Positions 49,945 to 59,457 of a stretch of 64,000 nucleotides of DNA are shown piece by piece. The notes beneath the pieces are model-generated. The model made no database searches, was not told where the DNA came from, and was given only the letters and a program-made list of their open reading frames with translations. Each line of letters begins with the position of its first letter. Within the stretch, counting starts at the first letter, position 1. Made by a program: the position numbers and the translations under genes. This stretch comes from Vescimonas sanitatis (GTDB taxonomy: Bacteria; Bacillota; Clostridia; Oscillospirales; Oscillospiraceae). The DNA lies in NCBI RefSeq assembly GCF_049060325.1, contig NZ_JBMGPW010000001.1, positions 1 through 64,000 on the forward strand, in the 5' to 3' direction.

Positions 49945-50694
49945 TCAGATGTCTTGCAGCCCCTTCCGCTTGCGCATGGATTCCTTGCCGCCAATGACTA
50001 TGGTGTAGGCGTCGTGGACGATTCGGTCGCAGATGGCATCAGCCAGCAGTGGGTCAGACAGCTTTTCCGGCCAGCCCGGAATGTCAAACTGGGAACAGAA
50101 GATCGTGGAGTTTCGCTTGTACCGAGACTCCACGATTTCCAATAAGTCCCTGGCTTCCGTTTCTTTCAAAGGGTACAGAAGCCATTCGTCAATAATGAGC
50201 AGGGCATACTTCCTGTACTGGGCCATGAACTTGCGGATGGTGCCGTTACCCCTGGCAATTTGGAACTCTACCAGCAGATCCGGGAGCCGGATGTACTTCA
50301 CCGCATAAAACCGCCTTGCGGCAGCCATGCCCAGAGCGCAGGCGAGATAGGTTTTGCCGCTGCCGGTGGCACCCAGCAGGATGATGTTGTGGTGCTCCTG
50401 GATGTAGTTGCAGGTGCCGAACCGCAGCAGTTCCTCCTGTTTCAGACCTCTGTCGGGCAGATACTCCACATTCTCCAGACAAGCTCCCGGATCCGAGAAG
50501 GTTGCCTGCCGGATCAGCTTGTTCAGATGGTTATTCTTTCGGGCATTCCATTCCGCATCCACCAAAAGACCGAGCCGGTCCTCAAAGGCCATGCTTTGGA
50601 ACTGCGGATCGGCAAATTGGTCCTTCAGCGCGTTGGCCATAACGCTCAGCCGCATTTCACGCAGCTTGGATACCGTTGTTTCAGTCAGCATCAC
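49945..50694 (-). CDS. istB: IS21 transposition helper ATPase IstB
   Basis: A 249-residue AAA+ ATPase related to DnaC. Walker A is GATGSGKT, in NIILLGATGSGKTYLACALG, and Walker B is LLIIDEW; sensor motifs follow (TIFCSQFDIPGW). It binds target DNA and stimulates the IstA transposase. Length and frame are normal. Its start overlaps the istA stop (ATGA). Confidence 0.95.
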   Translation of the reverse strand: MMLTETTVSKLREMRLSVMANALKDQFADPQFQSMAFEDRLGLLVDAEWNARKNNHLNKLIRQATFSDPGACLENVEYLPDRGLKQEELLRFGTCNYIQEHHNIILLGATGSGKTYLACALGMAAARRFYAVKYIRLPDLLVEFQIARGNGTIRKFMAQYRKYALLIIDEWLLYPLKETEARDLLEIVESRYKRNSTIFCSQFDIPGWPEKLSDPLLADAICDRIVHDAYTIVIGGKESMRKRKGLQDI

Positions 50695-52229
50695 TTGTTC
50701 CCCCTTTCGTAATACGCAGCTCCACGGGTGAATCCGTACCGGGATGAGGACGCAGTAGCCGCACTCTGCTCAGGGATGGCTTTATCCTGGCCAGATGCCA
50801 GAATAGCCTGGATATTCTTGAGAGAAGGGCGGGGGGTGTATTCCAATGCCCGTTTGCAGGCATTCTCCAGCCGTTCGGGGGTGTATTTGTCTGCCAGCTT
50901 CAGCAGACCCATGCAAGACTTGTAGCCCTGCTGCTCTACTTTGTAGCCGCTGAGAATGGCTTGGACAGCGACCTGCGTGTTGCTGCCGACTTTACCGGCC
51001 CAGTGAATGAACCGTTCACCATTCCACTGGACATACTTCTGGTGCTCTGGCGGCATATGCTCCTGGATCGTACTGTACTGGTTAAACCGTCCGTACAGCC
51101 TGGGATGGGAACAGATTCGGTTTCCACCGTAGAAAACCTCTACCGTGGCTTTGGTGAGCCGGACATCTACCTTCTGCTTGATGTATTCAAAGGGAACAGA
51201 ATAATTCATACGCTCCACAGAAATGTGGTAATTTGGTCCCACCGTTGCCACTTTCCAGGTGGCCAATTCAAAAGGTCTGGGCGGCAAAGGGCGCAGAAAG
51301 GGCCTTTCTTCCGCAAAGCTGCTGGCCCGGCTACCCTCCCTTTTCTGGAAAGGTTTGTGGTTGAACGTCTCCAGACGGTCCCAAATCGCCTTGTTCAGTT
51401 CCAATAGAGACAAAAACTGGCGGTTCCGCAGAGCGGCCAGTATGAAGGTAGAGATGATACCGACGGTACCCTCAACAGCAGCTTTATCCTTGGGAGTGCG
51501 GACTCTGGCAGGCAGAATTGCCGTGCCGTAATGCTCTGCCAGCTCCTGGTACGATTTGTTGAGAACGGCCTCATCCTTCCCATGCTTTTGCACGCCGGTT
51601 TTCAGGTTGTCGCACTGGATGATCCGGGTGACACCGCCGAAGTATTTGTAGGCATTCACATGGGCAGTGGTCCACGACTCCTGGTTCATGGAGAAAAAGG
51701 CTTCTACATAACTGTAGCCGCTGTACGGCAAGGTTGCCACGAACACATAGGCTGGGATAATTTCACCGGTGTCTGTGTCAATAACAGCGGCAGTATCGCC
51801 GGCCCAGTCCACCTGCATAATCTCACCGGGTTTGTGGTTCAGGTGCATGGTGGCGTTGACCTTTGTCAGATAGTCGGCATAGTACTTGTTGAACTGGGTT
51901 GATTGGTATGGAATCTCGCCCGCCGCCCGGCACTGGTCGCAGTATTCCAGCCACAGCAGGTTCAGAGTAACACCGCTGCGCTGGAGTTCCTTGTGGACAG
52001 AGGCGTAGTCCGGCATCTTGTAGACAGGCTTTGAGGTGCTGGACGGAAACAGCCGCTCTGAGAGCTGCTTATCCGACATTTCCTCCGGCAGCGGCCATTG
52101 CAGGCCGCAGTTCGCCGCCCGTTGCAGGGTTGCTGCCACAGTGTTCCGAGCGCAGCGGCAGCTTGACGCGATCTCGGTCTTGTTGAGTCCCAGGCTATGG
52201 AGCCTGAGGATCTCACGGTAATTGGTCAT
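50691..52229 (-). CDS. istA: IS21 transposase IstA
   Basis: A 512-residue DDE transposase begun at 52229 (AAGGAGG upstream). An N-terminal helix-turn-helix (MTNYREILRLHSLGLNKTEI) binds the repeated ends. The catalytic core has the first Asp in MQVDWAGDT, the second in IQCDNLKTG and the Glu near DKAAVEGTVG. The C-terminal beta-barrel (HISVERMNYSVPFEYI) is also present. The frame is intact, so the element may be active. Confidence 0.95.
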   Translation of the reverse strand: MTNYREILRLHSLGLNKTEIASSCRCARNTVAATLQRAANCGLQWPLPEEMSDKQLSERLFPSSTSKPVYKMPDYASVHKELQRSGVTLNLLWLEYCDQCRAAGEIPYQSTQFNKYYADYLTKVNATMHLNHKPGEIMQVDWAGDTAAVIDTDTGEIIPAYVFVATLPYSGYSYVEAFFSMNQESWTTAHVNAYKYFGGVTRIIQCDNLKTGVQKHGKDEAVLNKSYQELAEHYGTAILPARVRTPKDKAAVEGTVGIISTFILAALRNRQFLSLLELNKAIWDRLETFNHKPFQKREGSRASSFAEERPFLRPLPPRPFELATWKVATVGPNYHISVERMNYSVPFEYIKQKVDVRLTKATVEVFYGGNRICSHPRLYGRFNQYSTIQEHMPPEHQKYVQWNGERFIHWAGKVGSNTQVAVQAILSGYKVEQQGYKSCMGLLKLADKYTPERLENACKRALEYTPRPSLKNIQAILASGQDKAIPEQSAATASSSRYGFTRGAAYYERGNK

Positions 52230-52314
52230 ACAGGTGACCTCCTTGTAGATATTTACGCCAGAAATCTGACGCATATCTACATTTTACCGCAGTGCTCAAC
52301 GACAGCGGCAAGGG

Positions 52315-52370
52315 TGCTCAATCCCGCCGGAATGGATGCTCAATTTGAGCGGTTGAGGTGCGCAATCTCG
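52315..52370. repeat. IS21 terminal inverted repeat (istA side)
   Basis: Reverse complement reads ATTGCGCA, ATTGAGCA and ATTGAGCA at 22-base spacing, matching the other end. Confidence 0.75.
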
Positions 52371-52860
52371 TGCGGAATACTCAGCATCCGAATCCGATTA
52401 CAGTATGCTGACCAATGCCGCAGGCGACCTGTATCTGGAGCAGTTGGAAAAGGAAATGGAGCCAGACCTCGTTGCTATTACTGTTGTAGAAGATGGGCAA
52501 GGAGTGGCAACCGGCGAATTTGATGCACCTGACTTTCTGCTTAATACCGTTACTGGCATCCATGAGTTGCATTATCTTGAAGAGTACCCCTTTTCTTTGG
52601 AGAATTTCCAACTTTCCGACTATTTTACCCTCTCCGTCCACTATGCGGATACCACTGGTGAGGCTCACTACGAAGATACCAGCAACTATTTAATCGTCGA
52701 AACGGAAAGCGCATGGTATTTGATTGAAATTGGACCTAATAGCGTGATTGAGAAGATTCTGGAGGAGGGCCAGATTACAAGCAGGGATGATGTACTCGTC
52801 TATGAAATAAGCGAAGATGCCTACAGTGAGTTGGCAAATCTATTCGACAAAACAACATAA
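52371..52860 (+). pseudogene. 5'-truncated coding sequence next to IS21
   Basis: The frame is open from the IS edge; the first ATG (52405) has no ribosome site. About 160 residues remain, including LYLEQLEKEMEPDLVAITVV, YFTLSVHYADTTGEAHYED and a TESAWYLIEIGPNSV stretch. There is no membrane helix. It could be the C-terminal end of the gene cut at 49823 or of a different gene. The next gene follows after 12 bases with AAGGAGG. Confidence 0.6.
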
Positions 52861-52872
52861 GGAGGTATGTTT

Positions 52873-53115
52873 ATGGGAAATATGTTATTTGATTTCATTC
52901 TTCATCCTGCTTTTGTCGTGTTTGTTTTGATTGCACTTTTCGCTGCTGTTGTGGCTTTAGTAATCGCTCATAGACAGAAGCAACTTTCAGCCGGATTGAA
53001 GGCGATTCTCATTTCAGTGGTCGTACTGTGCGTCCTATACCTTCTGTTCATGGTAAGCCTTGTCTTCTTGTTTGACAGTTCACCTCCTGCACCCCCTGTT
53101 CCGTACACTCCATAA
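52873..53115 (+). CDS. Small two-helix membrane protein
   Basis: An 80-residue protein from ATG 52873 (GGAGG seven bases upstream; ATG 52867 is too close). Two transmembrane helices (about 9-32 and 45-68) and a Pro-rich end (SSPPAPPVPYTP). Unknown function. It is probably the last gene of the interrupted sigma operon. Confidence 0.65.
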   Translation: MGNMLFDFILHPAFVVFVLIALFAAVVALVIAHRQKQLSAGLKAILISVVVLCVLYLLFMVSLVFLFDSSPPAPPVPYTP

Positions 53116-53122
53116 ACAATAG

Positions 53123-53164
53123 TCAAGCCCACAGGATCATCGTAGTTCCTGTGGGCTTGATTTT
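53123..53164. terminator. Bidirectional terminator
   Basis: TCAAGCCCACAGGA (53123-53136) and TCCTGTGGGCTTGA (53147-53160) form a perfect 14-bp stem, followed by TTTT on the plus strand and preceded by ACTATTG. It separates convergent genes. Confidence 0.85.
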
Positions 53165-54461
53165 ACTTTGCTCTTTTTTTGAAATAGACCAACACAACTG
53201 CGAGGCACTCAATGCAATAAGCTGCTCCGAAAATCACATGACGGACAGCAGCGACTTGCCGAGCCTCTTGAAGATCCTCTTCCGTACATACAGTAATCGG
53301 CAAAATCGTTCCATCCTTGGGAGTGTATCGAAGGGAAACTACACTTCTGCGACTGATATATTCGCAGACCACATTGCCGTTCTTATCTTTCAGTCGGCTC
53401 TTCAGGGCTTCTTCCTCACTAATCTCATTGCCATACTCATCATAATAAGTCGGCGTTCCTATCTGTTCTTCGGGTGCAGGAACGGCTGCTGATTCTTTAA
53501 GGCTGGCATTGTATGAGGGATTGGCAGGGACATCCTGCTCCATATATTCAATGAAGCTGTCGTAGTCCTCGAATGTGGTGCCTTCCATAATGCTATACGG
53601 GCCCCAAATGGACGTAGCAAATTGATGACCAATGAAAGTAACTGTCAGTACTACGGCAAGTACAATGGCGCAGGTGCGTTTCAGCTTATGGTTATGCTGA
53701 TAAATGGTTGACTCCCTCTCGGACAAACTATATGTTCCTTTTTTCAGAAGGGACGCATTGAGGAAATAAAGCACAATAGCATAGATCAGTAGAAATGCCG
53801 CAGCGCCCATCGCGCCCCAGATCAGCAGGCTGTCAGAGCCGAGTCCCATATAGGCATCGACTAAAATCAAGGGGAATGTGAAGCCGATAAACGCTACCGT
53901 CAATCCAATGGATTTCTCTGCAAGGCCGATGACTTTTCGCTTGAAGTCAGAAAGGATGTCTGCATCCAGACCCGCATCTTCCACGCTGAAAAACGCTTGG
54001 TTCACGAACACAGCTTGGCAAACGATACTGGCCGCAAAGAAGATCGCACCCAAAAAGAAGCCAAGAATGGCTTTCAGGAAAGCCAGATTACAGACCAGCG
54101 CAACGATCATGCCGACCACAGTAATACCCATTGCAATGTAGGTGTGGTTCTTATATTGAGATAGCGTGGATTTTAATAGACGCTGGCGCTGTTTCTCACC
54201 TTTGGGGGTGGTCTCATTCTCCTCTGAAATCACGGTACGTTCTTCAGGTGACTTCCGCTCACCCCGAAGCAGCTCATCACAGGTAACGCCAAAGATTTCC
54301 GCGATAGCAGGGATTGCAGCCAGATCCGGCGCACCATCGTCCCGCTCCCAACGGCTGACAGTCTTATCAGATACATTCAGACGCTCCGCCAAATCCTTTT
54401 GCGTCATGCCGTTTGCTTTTCGTAATGCGGCGATAAAGCCGCCGATAGTTTTCTTTTCCAT
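53163..54461 (-). CDS. Xre-type HTH protein fused to membrane domain
   Basis: A 432-residue protein. Residues 5-65 form a Cro/CI-type helix-turn-helix (MTQKDLAERLNVSDKTVSRW). After an acidic linker come two pairs of transmembrane helices (about 107-150, 190-240), another near 268-290 and one at the end (about 410-428), with an outer loop (about 295-400; YYDEYGNEISEEEAL). Membrane-tethered Xre regulators of this kind are common in Clostridia and may link a surface signal to transcription. AGGAGG precedes the ATG. Confidence 0.85.
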   Translation of the reverse strand: MEKKTIGGFIAALRKANGMTQKDLAERLNVSDKTVSRWERDDGAPDLAAIPAIAEIFGVTCDELLRGERKSPEERTVISEENETTPKGEKQRQRLLKSTLSQYKNHTYIAMGITVVGMIVALVCNLAFLKAILGFFLGAIFFAASIVCQAVFVNQAFFSVEDAGLDADILSDFKRKVIGLAEKSIGLTVAFIGFTFPLILVDAYMGLGSDSLLIWGAMGAAAFLLIYAIVLYFLNASLLKKGTYSLSERESTIYQHNHKLKRTCAIVLAVVLTVTFIGHQFATSIWGPYSIMEGTTFEDYDSFIEYMEQDVPANPSYNASLKESAAVPAPEEQIGTPTYYDEYGNEISEEEALKSRLKDKNGNVVCEYISRRSVVSLRYTPKDGTILPITVCTEEDLQEARQVAAVRHVIFGAAYCIECLAVVLVYFKKRAK

Positions 54462-54584
54462 ATTGAGTCCTCCTTTGGATGGGTGGTTTGCTTTCTGTGT
54501 CTTTATTCTAAGATTGTGGTAGTGAGAAAGCCACCCAATAGACTCAGAATCACTCTCGGAATACGAGAATCACGGCATTTTGCC

Positions 54585-55283
54585 CTATGAGAGCACTGGT
54601 TCCATATCCCCGTCGTTTGTCAGATCACCGTCACCGCTGACCGGAATCACATCGCCCAGATAGGTCGGCTCCGGTTTCAGGATACTCGTCGCAAAATCCT
54701 TGTTACGAGCAAGGATCTCACGCAACTCACGGTATGCTTGTCCCACATAGGTATGATAGTCTGCGGCAACACCATACGCCTCCACGCCCAGGGCGTTGGC
54801 AACATGAAGCGCACGGTAGAGGTGGTATTCCTGCGTGACAATGATGATCTTGTCAGCGGCAAATACATCTCTTGCCCGGAAAATGCTTTCGTATGTAGAG
54901 AAGCCAGCGTGATCCATGAAGATATCCTCGGAGGGGATGCCTTCGTCCATGGCCTCCAACTTCATGGCCTTGACCTCGTTGTAGTCCTTCTGTCCGTGGT
55001 CGCCGCTCATGAGCAGCTTCGGAGCCGCACCGGACTGGTACAGTTCAATGCCTCTGCGAAGCCGATCCGCCAGCATATCGCTGGGGCGTCCGCTATCATG
55101 GACATAGCAGCCCAACACAAGGATGCAGTCAACATCCGTCAGTGTGGCAGCCTCTTCAGAGGAAAGGATTTGGTCTGCGGTGCTTTTCTTCACATGTCCA
55201 TTGATGCCCAGGACGGTGACACCGCCGATTAGCGCAAGGCATAATAGTGCAATGAAAAGGCGCTTCCATATTCTCTTTTTCAT
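54585..55283 (-). CDS. YdcF/SanA-like DUF218 protein
   Basis: A 232-residue protein started at 55283. One N-terminal helix (about 8-27), then the DUF218 domain: DCILVLGCYVHDSGRPSDML, LLMSGDHGQKDYNEVKAMK and IIIVTQEYHLYRALHVANAL. This matches SanA-type envelope proteins with an extracytoplasmic domain. In other bacteria they affect envelope barrier function; the reaction is not settled. Upstream on the same strand is a small membrane protein gene. Confidence 0.88.
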   Translation of the reverse strand: MKKRIWKRLFIALLCLALIGGVTVLGINGHVKKSTADQILSSEEAATLTDVDCILVLGCYVHDSGRPSDMLADRLRRGIELYQSGAAPKLLMSGDHGQKDYNEVKAMKLEAMDEGIPSEDIFMDHAGFSTYESIFRARDVFAADKIIIVTQEYHLYRALHVANALGVEAYGVAADYHTYVGQAYRELREILARNKDFATSILKPEPTYLGDVIPVSGDGDLTNDGDMEPVLS

Positions 55284-55316
55284 ATAGCACCTCACATTTC
55301 TCGCCTTAGCAGCGTT

Positions 55317-55646
55317 TCAAAACAATCCCTTGTTATACTTGATAATTGCGTACAGGCTCAGGCCAAGCCCAACAATCACCGCAGGAATCAAAACCGTTGC
55401 GCCGATAATCGTATAGACTTCAATCTCTGTTAGGTAGGTTATCAGTGAGAATAGGCCAAAGACGATAATTGCAATGCCAATAATCAATGTGCCTAATCCC
55501 ACTTTTTTGCCAAAAGGCTTTACGTCATCCGGTGAAACCCGCTGTCGATGATACCAGTGGAGAGAGGAAATATTGCCCTTCATGTTGGATATGCCAAGAA
55601 TACTGATGATAATGCCAAGGATAACAGGACCTATAACATCTCCCAT
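55317..55646 (-). CDS. Small membrane protein (DUF3784-like)
   Basis: A 109-residue protein with three transmembrane helices (about 3-20, 50-70 and 78-102). The loop SSLHWYHRQRVSPDDVKPFG between helices one and two recalls DUF3784-type proteins. GGAGG precedes the ATG. Function unknown. Confidence 0.7.
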   Translation of the reverse strand: MGDVIGPVILGIIISILGISNMKGNISSLHWYHRQRVSPDDVKPFGKKVGLGTLIIGIAIIVFGLFSLITYLTEIEVYTIIGATVLIPAVIVGLGLSLYAIIKYNKGLF

Positions 55647-55705
55647 TTATTTCGCCTCCTTACAACCGGCTTCCGAATCTACTTCCAAATCGTCCGGTGG
55701 TTTGT

Positions 55706-56689
55706 TCAATCGGATATCGCAGTATCTGCTGGAACACACAAATACCATTCGGTCATATAGAGAACCACAATACCCTCGTCCACCTTTGCATACTTCATTT
55801 CCAAATCAGGGTCGTAATACCCAGCTTCGGGTTTGCTTTCGATGTAAGGAACGGCGTGTTCAAGGAATGTCATTGATTCAATCTCTTCGGACTCAAAATA
55901 AATCGGATCGCCAACAACATAGTAAACTTCACCATCAATGGTGACTGCAGCCCGGTTGTTGTCATACGCAGAGTCTGTATCTATCTTGACATATTCGATT
56001 TTCTCATCGGCAGCATAATATACGATCACATTTGTGCTGTCATCAACCTCCCAGCGATCTCCCCAAAAGCCGGAGAGCATACTGTCAGGTTCGCCCCAGA
56101 TTTCGCGCAGCTGACCACGGTCATAGCCGATAAGGTCGTTGTTATCAACTGTATAGGCTCCTTCTTCAAAGGCGGAAATCACAGATTCTTTAGAAGGAAT
56201 ATCGTACATGCTTCTCGCGCCCAGATTGCCATGCCAATCTGTAAAAATGGCTGCGGCAACTACCAGCAGTGGGAGTGCCGCCATAAAAACATAACTCCGT
56301 GCAGATACAGCATAATCCCGTTTGCGCCATAGCCAATCTGCCACAATACCGATTATGCAGCCAAGAGCAGGTCCGATGCAGAGCAACAGCAAAATAAGGT
56401 AACCAAGCGTATCCCAGCCGCTGGCAGCCACACAACCCACGGCTGCTACTATTGCCACGATGGCGACAACCAAAAGCGGGAGAAACTTCACCCATTTTTT
56501 CTGAACTGCCTTGCACAAAAGCATCTGTAGAAACAGAAACGGTACGGCAGGAAAATAAAACGCGCAAATCTCGACGGCACCGTAAATCTCAAAGGGGAAT
56601 GCTACCGCTCGAACAAGGAATAGGCTTATGCTGACTACAAGCGATACTGCAAAAAACACAGTCAGTATCCTGTTGGAATGATTTTTCAT
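55706..56689 (-). CDS. Membrane protein with extracellular C-terminal domain
   Basis: A 327-residue protein. Five transmembrane helices (about 9-28, 36-58, 68-88, 94-118 and 133-150) precede an outer domain with IGYDRGQLREIWGEPDSMLS and DDSTNVIVYYAADEKIEYVK, a motif like small SmpA/OmlA-type domains. I do not recognise the family. Same strand as its neighbours, with a 27-base gap to the gene upstream at 56717. Confidence 0.7.
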   Translation of the reverse strand: MKNHSNRILTVFFAVSLVVSISLFLVRAVAFPFEIYGAVEICAFYFPAVPFLFLQMLLCKAVQKKWVKFLPLLVVAIVAIVAAVGCVAASGWDTLGYLILLLLCIGPALGCIIGIVADWLWRKRDYAVSARSYVFMAALPLLVVAAAIFTDWHGNLGARSMYDIPSKESVISAFEEGAYTVDNNDLIGYDRGQLREIWGEPDSMLSGFWGDRWEVDDSTNVIVYYAADEKIEYVKIDTDSAYDNNRAAVTIDGEVYYVVGDPIYFESEEIESMTFLEHAVPYIESKPEAGYYDPDLEMKYAKVDEGIVVLYMTEWYLCVPADTAISD

Positions 56690-56716
56690 AGAAGCACCTC
56701 ACTTATAGGTCTGTTT

Positions 56717-58237
56717 TCAAATCAAATCCACATCCACATCGTCCATCAGTTTCTCGCTGAACACAACGCGCCACTCCACATCGTCCACAATCGGCTCAAA
56801 ACGCAGAGAAGAACAAGCTGCGTGGAGCTTCGGTGCGCTCTGTCCCATGATAACAGACGTGGGGCCGTCAGCACCGCCGATAACACCGATTACTGCCGCA
56901 TTACAAAAAGCTACCGGTGCAAATTCGTCGGGGTCACGCTTTTTCTGCCTTGGACGGTCGCCCTCGGTACAGTCCTGAATCATAAAGCCCCGACCTGAAA
57001 TGTCCGGCTCCAGAGAATAGCTCATCGCAAGGTAATGGCTGGGGTATTCCATATTGGGATCATGGAATGCACGCTCCGGCAACTCCTGTTGCTCCACCTC
57101 ATGGACGGTCAACGTATATATCTTTCCAGTCATAGGATGAGTCAGGGAAATGCTTTCGCCCACTGTAGGAGTCTGAAAATGCTGTCCTGCGATATTCTCC
57201 CTCTGCCGCTCCATACGAACAGTGAGAGACTGAATATCCAGACCGTTTACTTCGCCCCAACGGTAGCTTGACCGCTGCATATACCAAGCAAGGCTAACAT
57301 CCAGGCCATAGTGTTCCATAATCTGTATTGCTTCCGTCTCCCGGCGCAAGCCATCAGCCAAACAGCTTTCCGGAATCCACGGTAATCCGCAGCTGTGGTC
57401 ACTTTGCAGCTTATACCCATTCAAAGTTACACGCCCCTTAAAGCTGGTGTGTAACGGATGCTCTCGCTCAATTTGTTCCTGTTGCTCTTTGGTATAGTGA
57501 TTGTTACCTTCATTCAGCAAATCCCATTTATCAATAAATGCTTTTACCTGAACAGGATCAGCCTGTTTACAGTAGTCGATCACAAGGCCTTTATCACAGA
57601 TATACACGGCAGGGATATACCACTTTTCTTCGCCCCAGCAAAAGGATTTTTGGATAGGGATTTCAATGCCTGCGTTGCCTTCATTTCTCCAAAAACCGCC
57701 GTCATAGGTAACTTTCCATTCTTCTGCCCTAACAGGTGCCGCCGCATTCATATCCGGATCGTAGTATTCTTCCGTATAGGGAATCTGAGATAGGTCGAAT
57801 TCAGCCTGCAGCTTCTTTACATAGGCAAAGGCGTCCTCTAACGGCACCAGCCTAAACTCTGTCCGAAGTACATCCAAAACAGACTGTTGCTCCTCTGTTG
57901 CAGGACAGTCGATCAGAAATGCCTTAAACTGCTCCTCATCCCAAGCGTAGCACTGCTCCAGTGCATCCATACTCCCACAGGAAAGCAACAGACGAAGAAG
58001 ATTCTCGAAGCTGTGTGCAATGGGGTGAACACAATCCCCGAAGTTCATGGGACTGACCGCAAAAATCATCTCACCAAACTCCGGGATGGTGCAGTAGTGG
58101 ATGCCATCCACACCGGCCCAGCCGATGATCGCGGCATCTCTGGGAGTGCAGTAGTAGGTAACATCGGTATCGCTCTGCTCCAAACCAATAGCAGAGTGCC
58201 TGATGTTCAGTTTCTTAAATTTCTGATAAGTGGTCAT
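56717..58237 (-). CDS. Unknown 506-residue protein with GGADGPT motif
   Basis: A soluble-looking protein without signal peptide or membrane helix. Most of it matches no family I know (TPRDAAIIGWAGVDGIHYCT; SPMNFGDCVHPIAHSFENLL). Near the end (about 448-465) stands AVIGVIGGADGPTSVIMG, which closely resembles a conserved membrane-embedded motif of sodium-pumping decarboxylase beta subunits (OadB/GcdB), although the rest of that protein is absent. AAGGAGG precedes the ATG. The odd hydrophobic insert suggests a small, mobile domain of unknown role. Confidence 0.7.
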   Translation of the reverse strand: MTTYQKFKKLNIRHSAIGLEQSDTDVTYYCTPRDAAIIGWAGVDGIHYCTIPEFGEMIFAVSPMNFGDCVHPIAHSFENLLRLLLSCGSMDALEQCYAWDEEQFKAFLIDCPATEEQQSVLDVLRTEFRLVPLEDAFAYVKKLQAEFDLSQIPYTEEYYDPDMNAAAPVRAEEWKVTYDGGFWRNEGNAGIEIPIQKSFCWGEEKWYIPAVYICDKGLVIDYCKQADPVQVKAFIDKWDLLNEGNNHYTKEQQEQIEREHPLHTSFKGRVTLNGYKLQSDHSCGLPWIPESCLADGLRRETEAIQIMEHYGLDVSLAWYMQRSSYRWGEVNGLDIQSLTVRMERQRENIAGQHFQTPTVGESISLTHPMTGKIYTLTVHEVEQQELPERAFHDPNMEYPSHYLAMSYSLEPDISGRGFMIQDCTEGDRPRQKKRDPDEFAPVAFCNAAVIGVIGGADGPTSVIMGQSAPKLHAACSSLRFEPIVDDVEWRVVFSEKLMDDVDVDLI

Positions 58238-58261
58238 TGGTGGCCTCCTTGAGGTACTGCT

Positions 58262-58564
58262 TCAAAAGTTAAAATAAGGATGGTTTCGATATTCGGGTGG
58301 GAGTTCTTTCCCAAGACCGGTCCAACCAAGGTTTTTCACCAATACAGACTTCTGCTCTGGGAAAGCAAACTCATTCAGGTAGTCAATGAAATCCGCTTCG
58401 TTATAGCAGTAGACTCCCTTAATTCTATAACGCTTTGCGTGAGGACTTGTTTTCATCCACTTGTCGCAAAACTCGATACAATATTTCCTTAGATGGTTAG
58501 CCACATCATCGGGCACAGAATATACGACGCTGTCTCCATCGGCACTGATAATTATTTCTTTCAT
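58262..58564 (-). CDS. Small hypothetical protein
   Basis: A 100-residue protein: KEIIISADGDSVVYSVPDDV at the start, then DKWMKTSPHAKRYRI and EADFIDYLNEFAFPEQKSVL. No motif or membrane helix. GGAG lies about eight bases before the ATG. It stands 24 bases upstream of the GADGPT gene on the same strand and may be cotranscribed with it. Confidence 0.6.
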   Translation of the reverse strand: MKEIIISADGDSVVYSVPDDVANHLRKYCIEFCDKWMKTSPHAKRYRIKGVYCYNEADFIDYLNEFAFPEQKSVLVKNLGWTGLGKELPPEYRNHPYFNF

Positions 58565-58580
58565 ACCAACATCTCCAACC

Positions 58581-59444
58581 TTAATTCGGGGTTGCTTTCA
58601 ATTCGATCAGAATAACTTCCGGGCGGTTGTTGAAACGGAACGGCAGAATACTGTTTCCGATGCCTCGGCTGACGATCATATTCGTGTTACCCTCGGTGTA
58701 TAAACCAGAATCATACTTCGGGAACAAGCCCTGATTGGGGGCCACCAGGCCGCCGACAAAAGGCAGTCGGAATTGCCCTCCATGGGCAGCATGGCCGCTA
58801 AGAGCCAGATCCACGCCACAAGCCACATAGGTATCGAACAACTCCGGTCGGTGGGAGAGCAGAACAGCAAACCCATCGTCCTCAGTTGAAATTTCCGCCA
58901 GAGTGTTACTGACTACTGATGCGGAATCTCCGAACAGATAATCAGTATTAAAGCTGGGATCGTCCACGCCCAGGATGGTGATGGTCTCGCCGGATAGCTC
59001 GATCTCCCCCCGTTCATTTTCCAGCACCACGACCCCGGCAGCTTCCAGACCCGCTTTCAGCTCGGCACACTCAGAAACTCGTGCTTCGTGATTGCCGGTG
59101 ACATAATAGCAGGGAGCGATTTTCATAGCTTTCTCCGCAAATGCCAGTGCAACCTCAATGTTGGTATTACGGGAGTCAATCAGATCCCCGGTGATGGCGA
59201 TGATGTCTGGATCGGCCTCCCGGAGCACAGCAAGAAGCTTTTCGTTGCCATCGCCCATCTCAGCATTGTGCAGATCTGAAACATGGGCGATACGGTAGCC
59301 GTCAAATGCATCCGGCAGCTCTTTACTGCCAACCGTGTAAGTATTCAGTTCCAACGCTGTATTGCCCCATACTGTCCAAACGACGAGTGCCAGAAGGACA
59401 GCAGCAATAGCAAGTATAATTGTTCGTTTCTTCTTGCCAGTCAT
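58581..59444 (-). CDS. Membrane-anchored metallophosphoesterase
   Basis: A 287-residue protein started at 59444 (GGAG eight bases upstream). One N-terminal helix (about 8-25) is followed by the calcineurin-type domain: HVSDLHN, ITGDLID, VTGNHE, LLSHRPELF and SGHAAHGGQFRLP. These residues bind two metal ions. The YkuE-like subgroup acts outside the membrane on phosphoesters, possibly of lipids; the substrate is unknown. Confidence 0.92.
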   Translation of the reverse strand: MTGKKKRTIILAIAAVLLALVVWTVWGNTALELNTYTVGSKELPDAFDGYRIAHVSDLHNAEMGDGNEKLLAVLREADPDIIAITGDLIDSRNTNIEVALAFAEKAMKIAPCYYVTGNHEARVSECAELKAGLEAAGVVVLENERGEIELSGETITILGVDDPSFNTDYLFGDSASVVSNTLAEISTEDDGFAVLLSHRPELFDTYVACGVDLALSGHAAHGGQFRLPFVGGLVAPNQGLFPKYDSGLYTEGNTNMIVSRGIGNSILPFRFNNRPEVILIELKATPN

Positions 59445-59457
59445 AGAAATCTCCGCA

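Larger units (their letters stand above)
49824..52370 (-). mobile_element. IS21-family insertion sequence
   Basis: istA and istB on the minus strand lie between imperfect 56-base inverted ends (49824-49879 and 52315-52370). Each end carries three ATTGAGCA-type repeats at 22-base spacing, the multiple transposase sites typical of IS21. I find no clean 4-8 base target duplication, so the ends may be off by some bases, or the copy arose by rearrangement. Confidence 0.85.
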
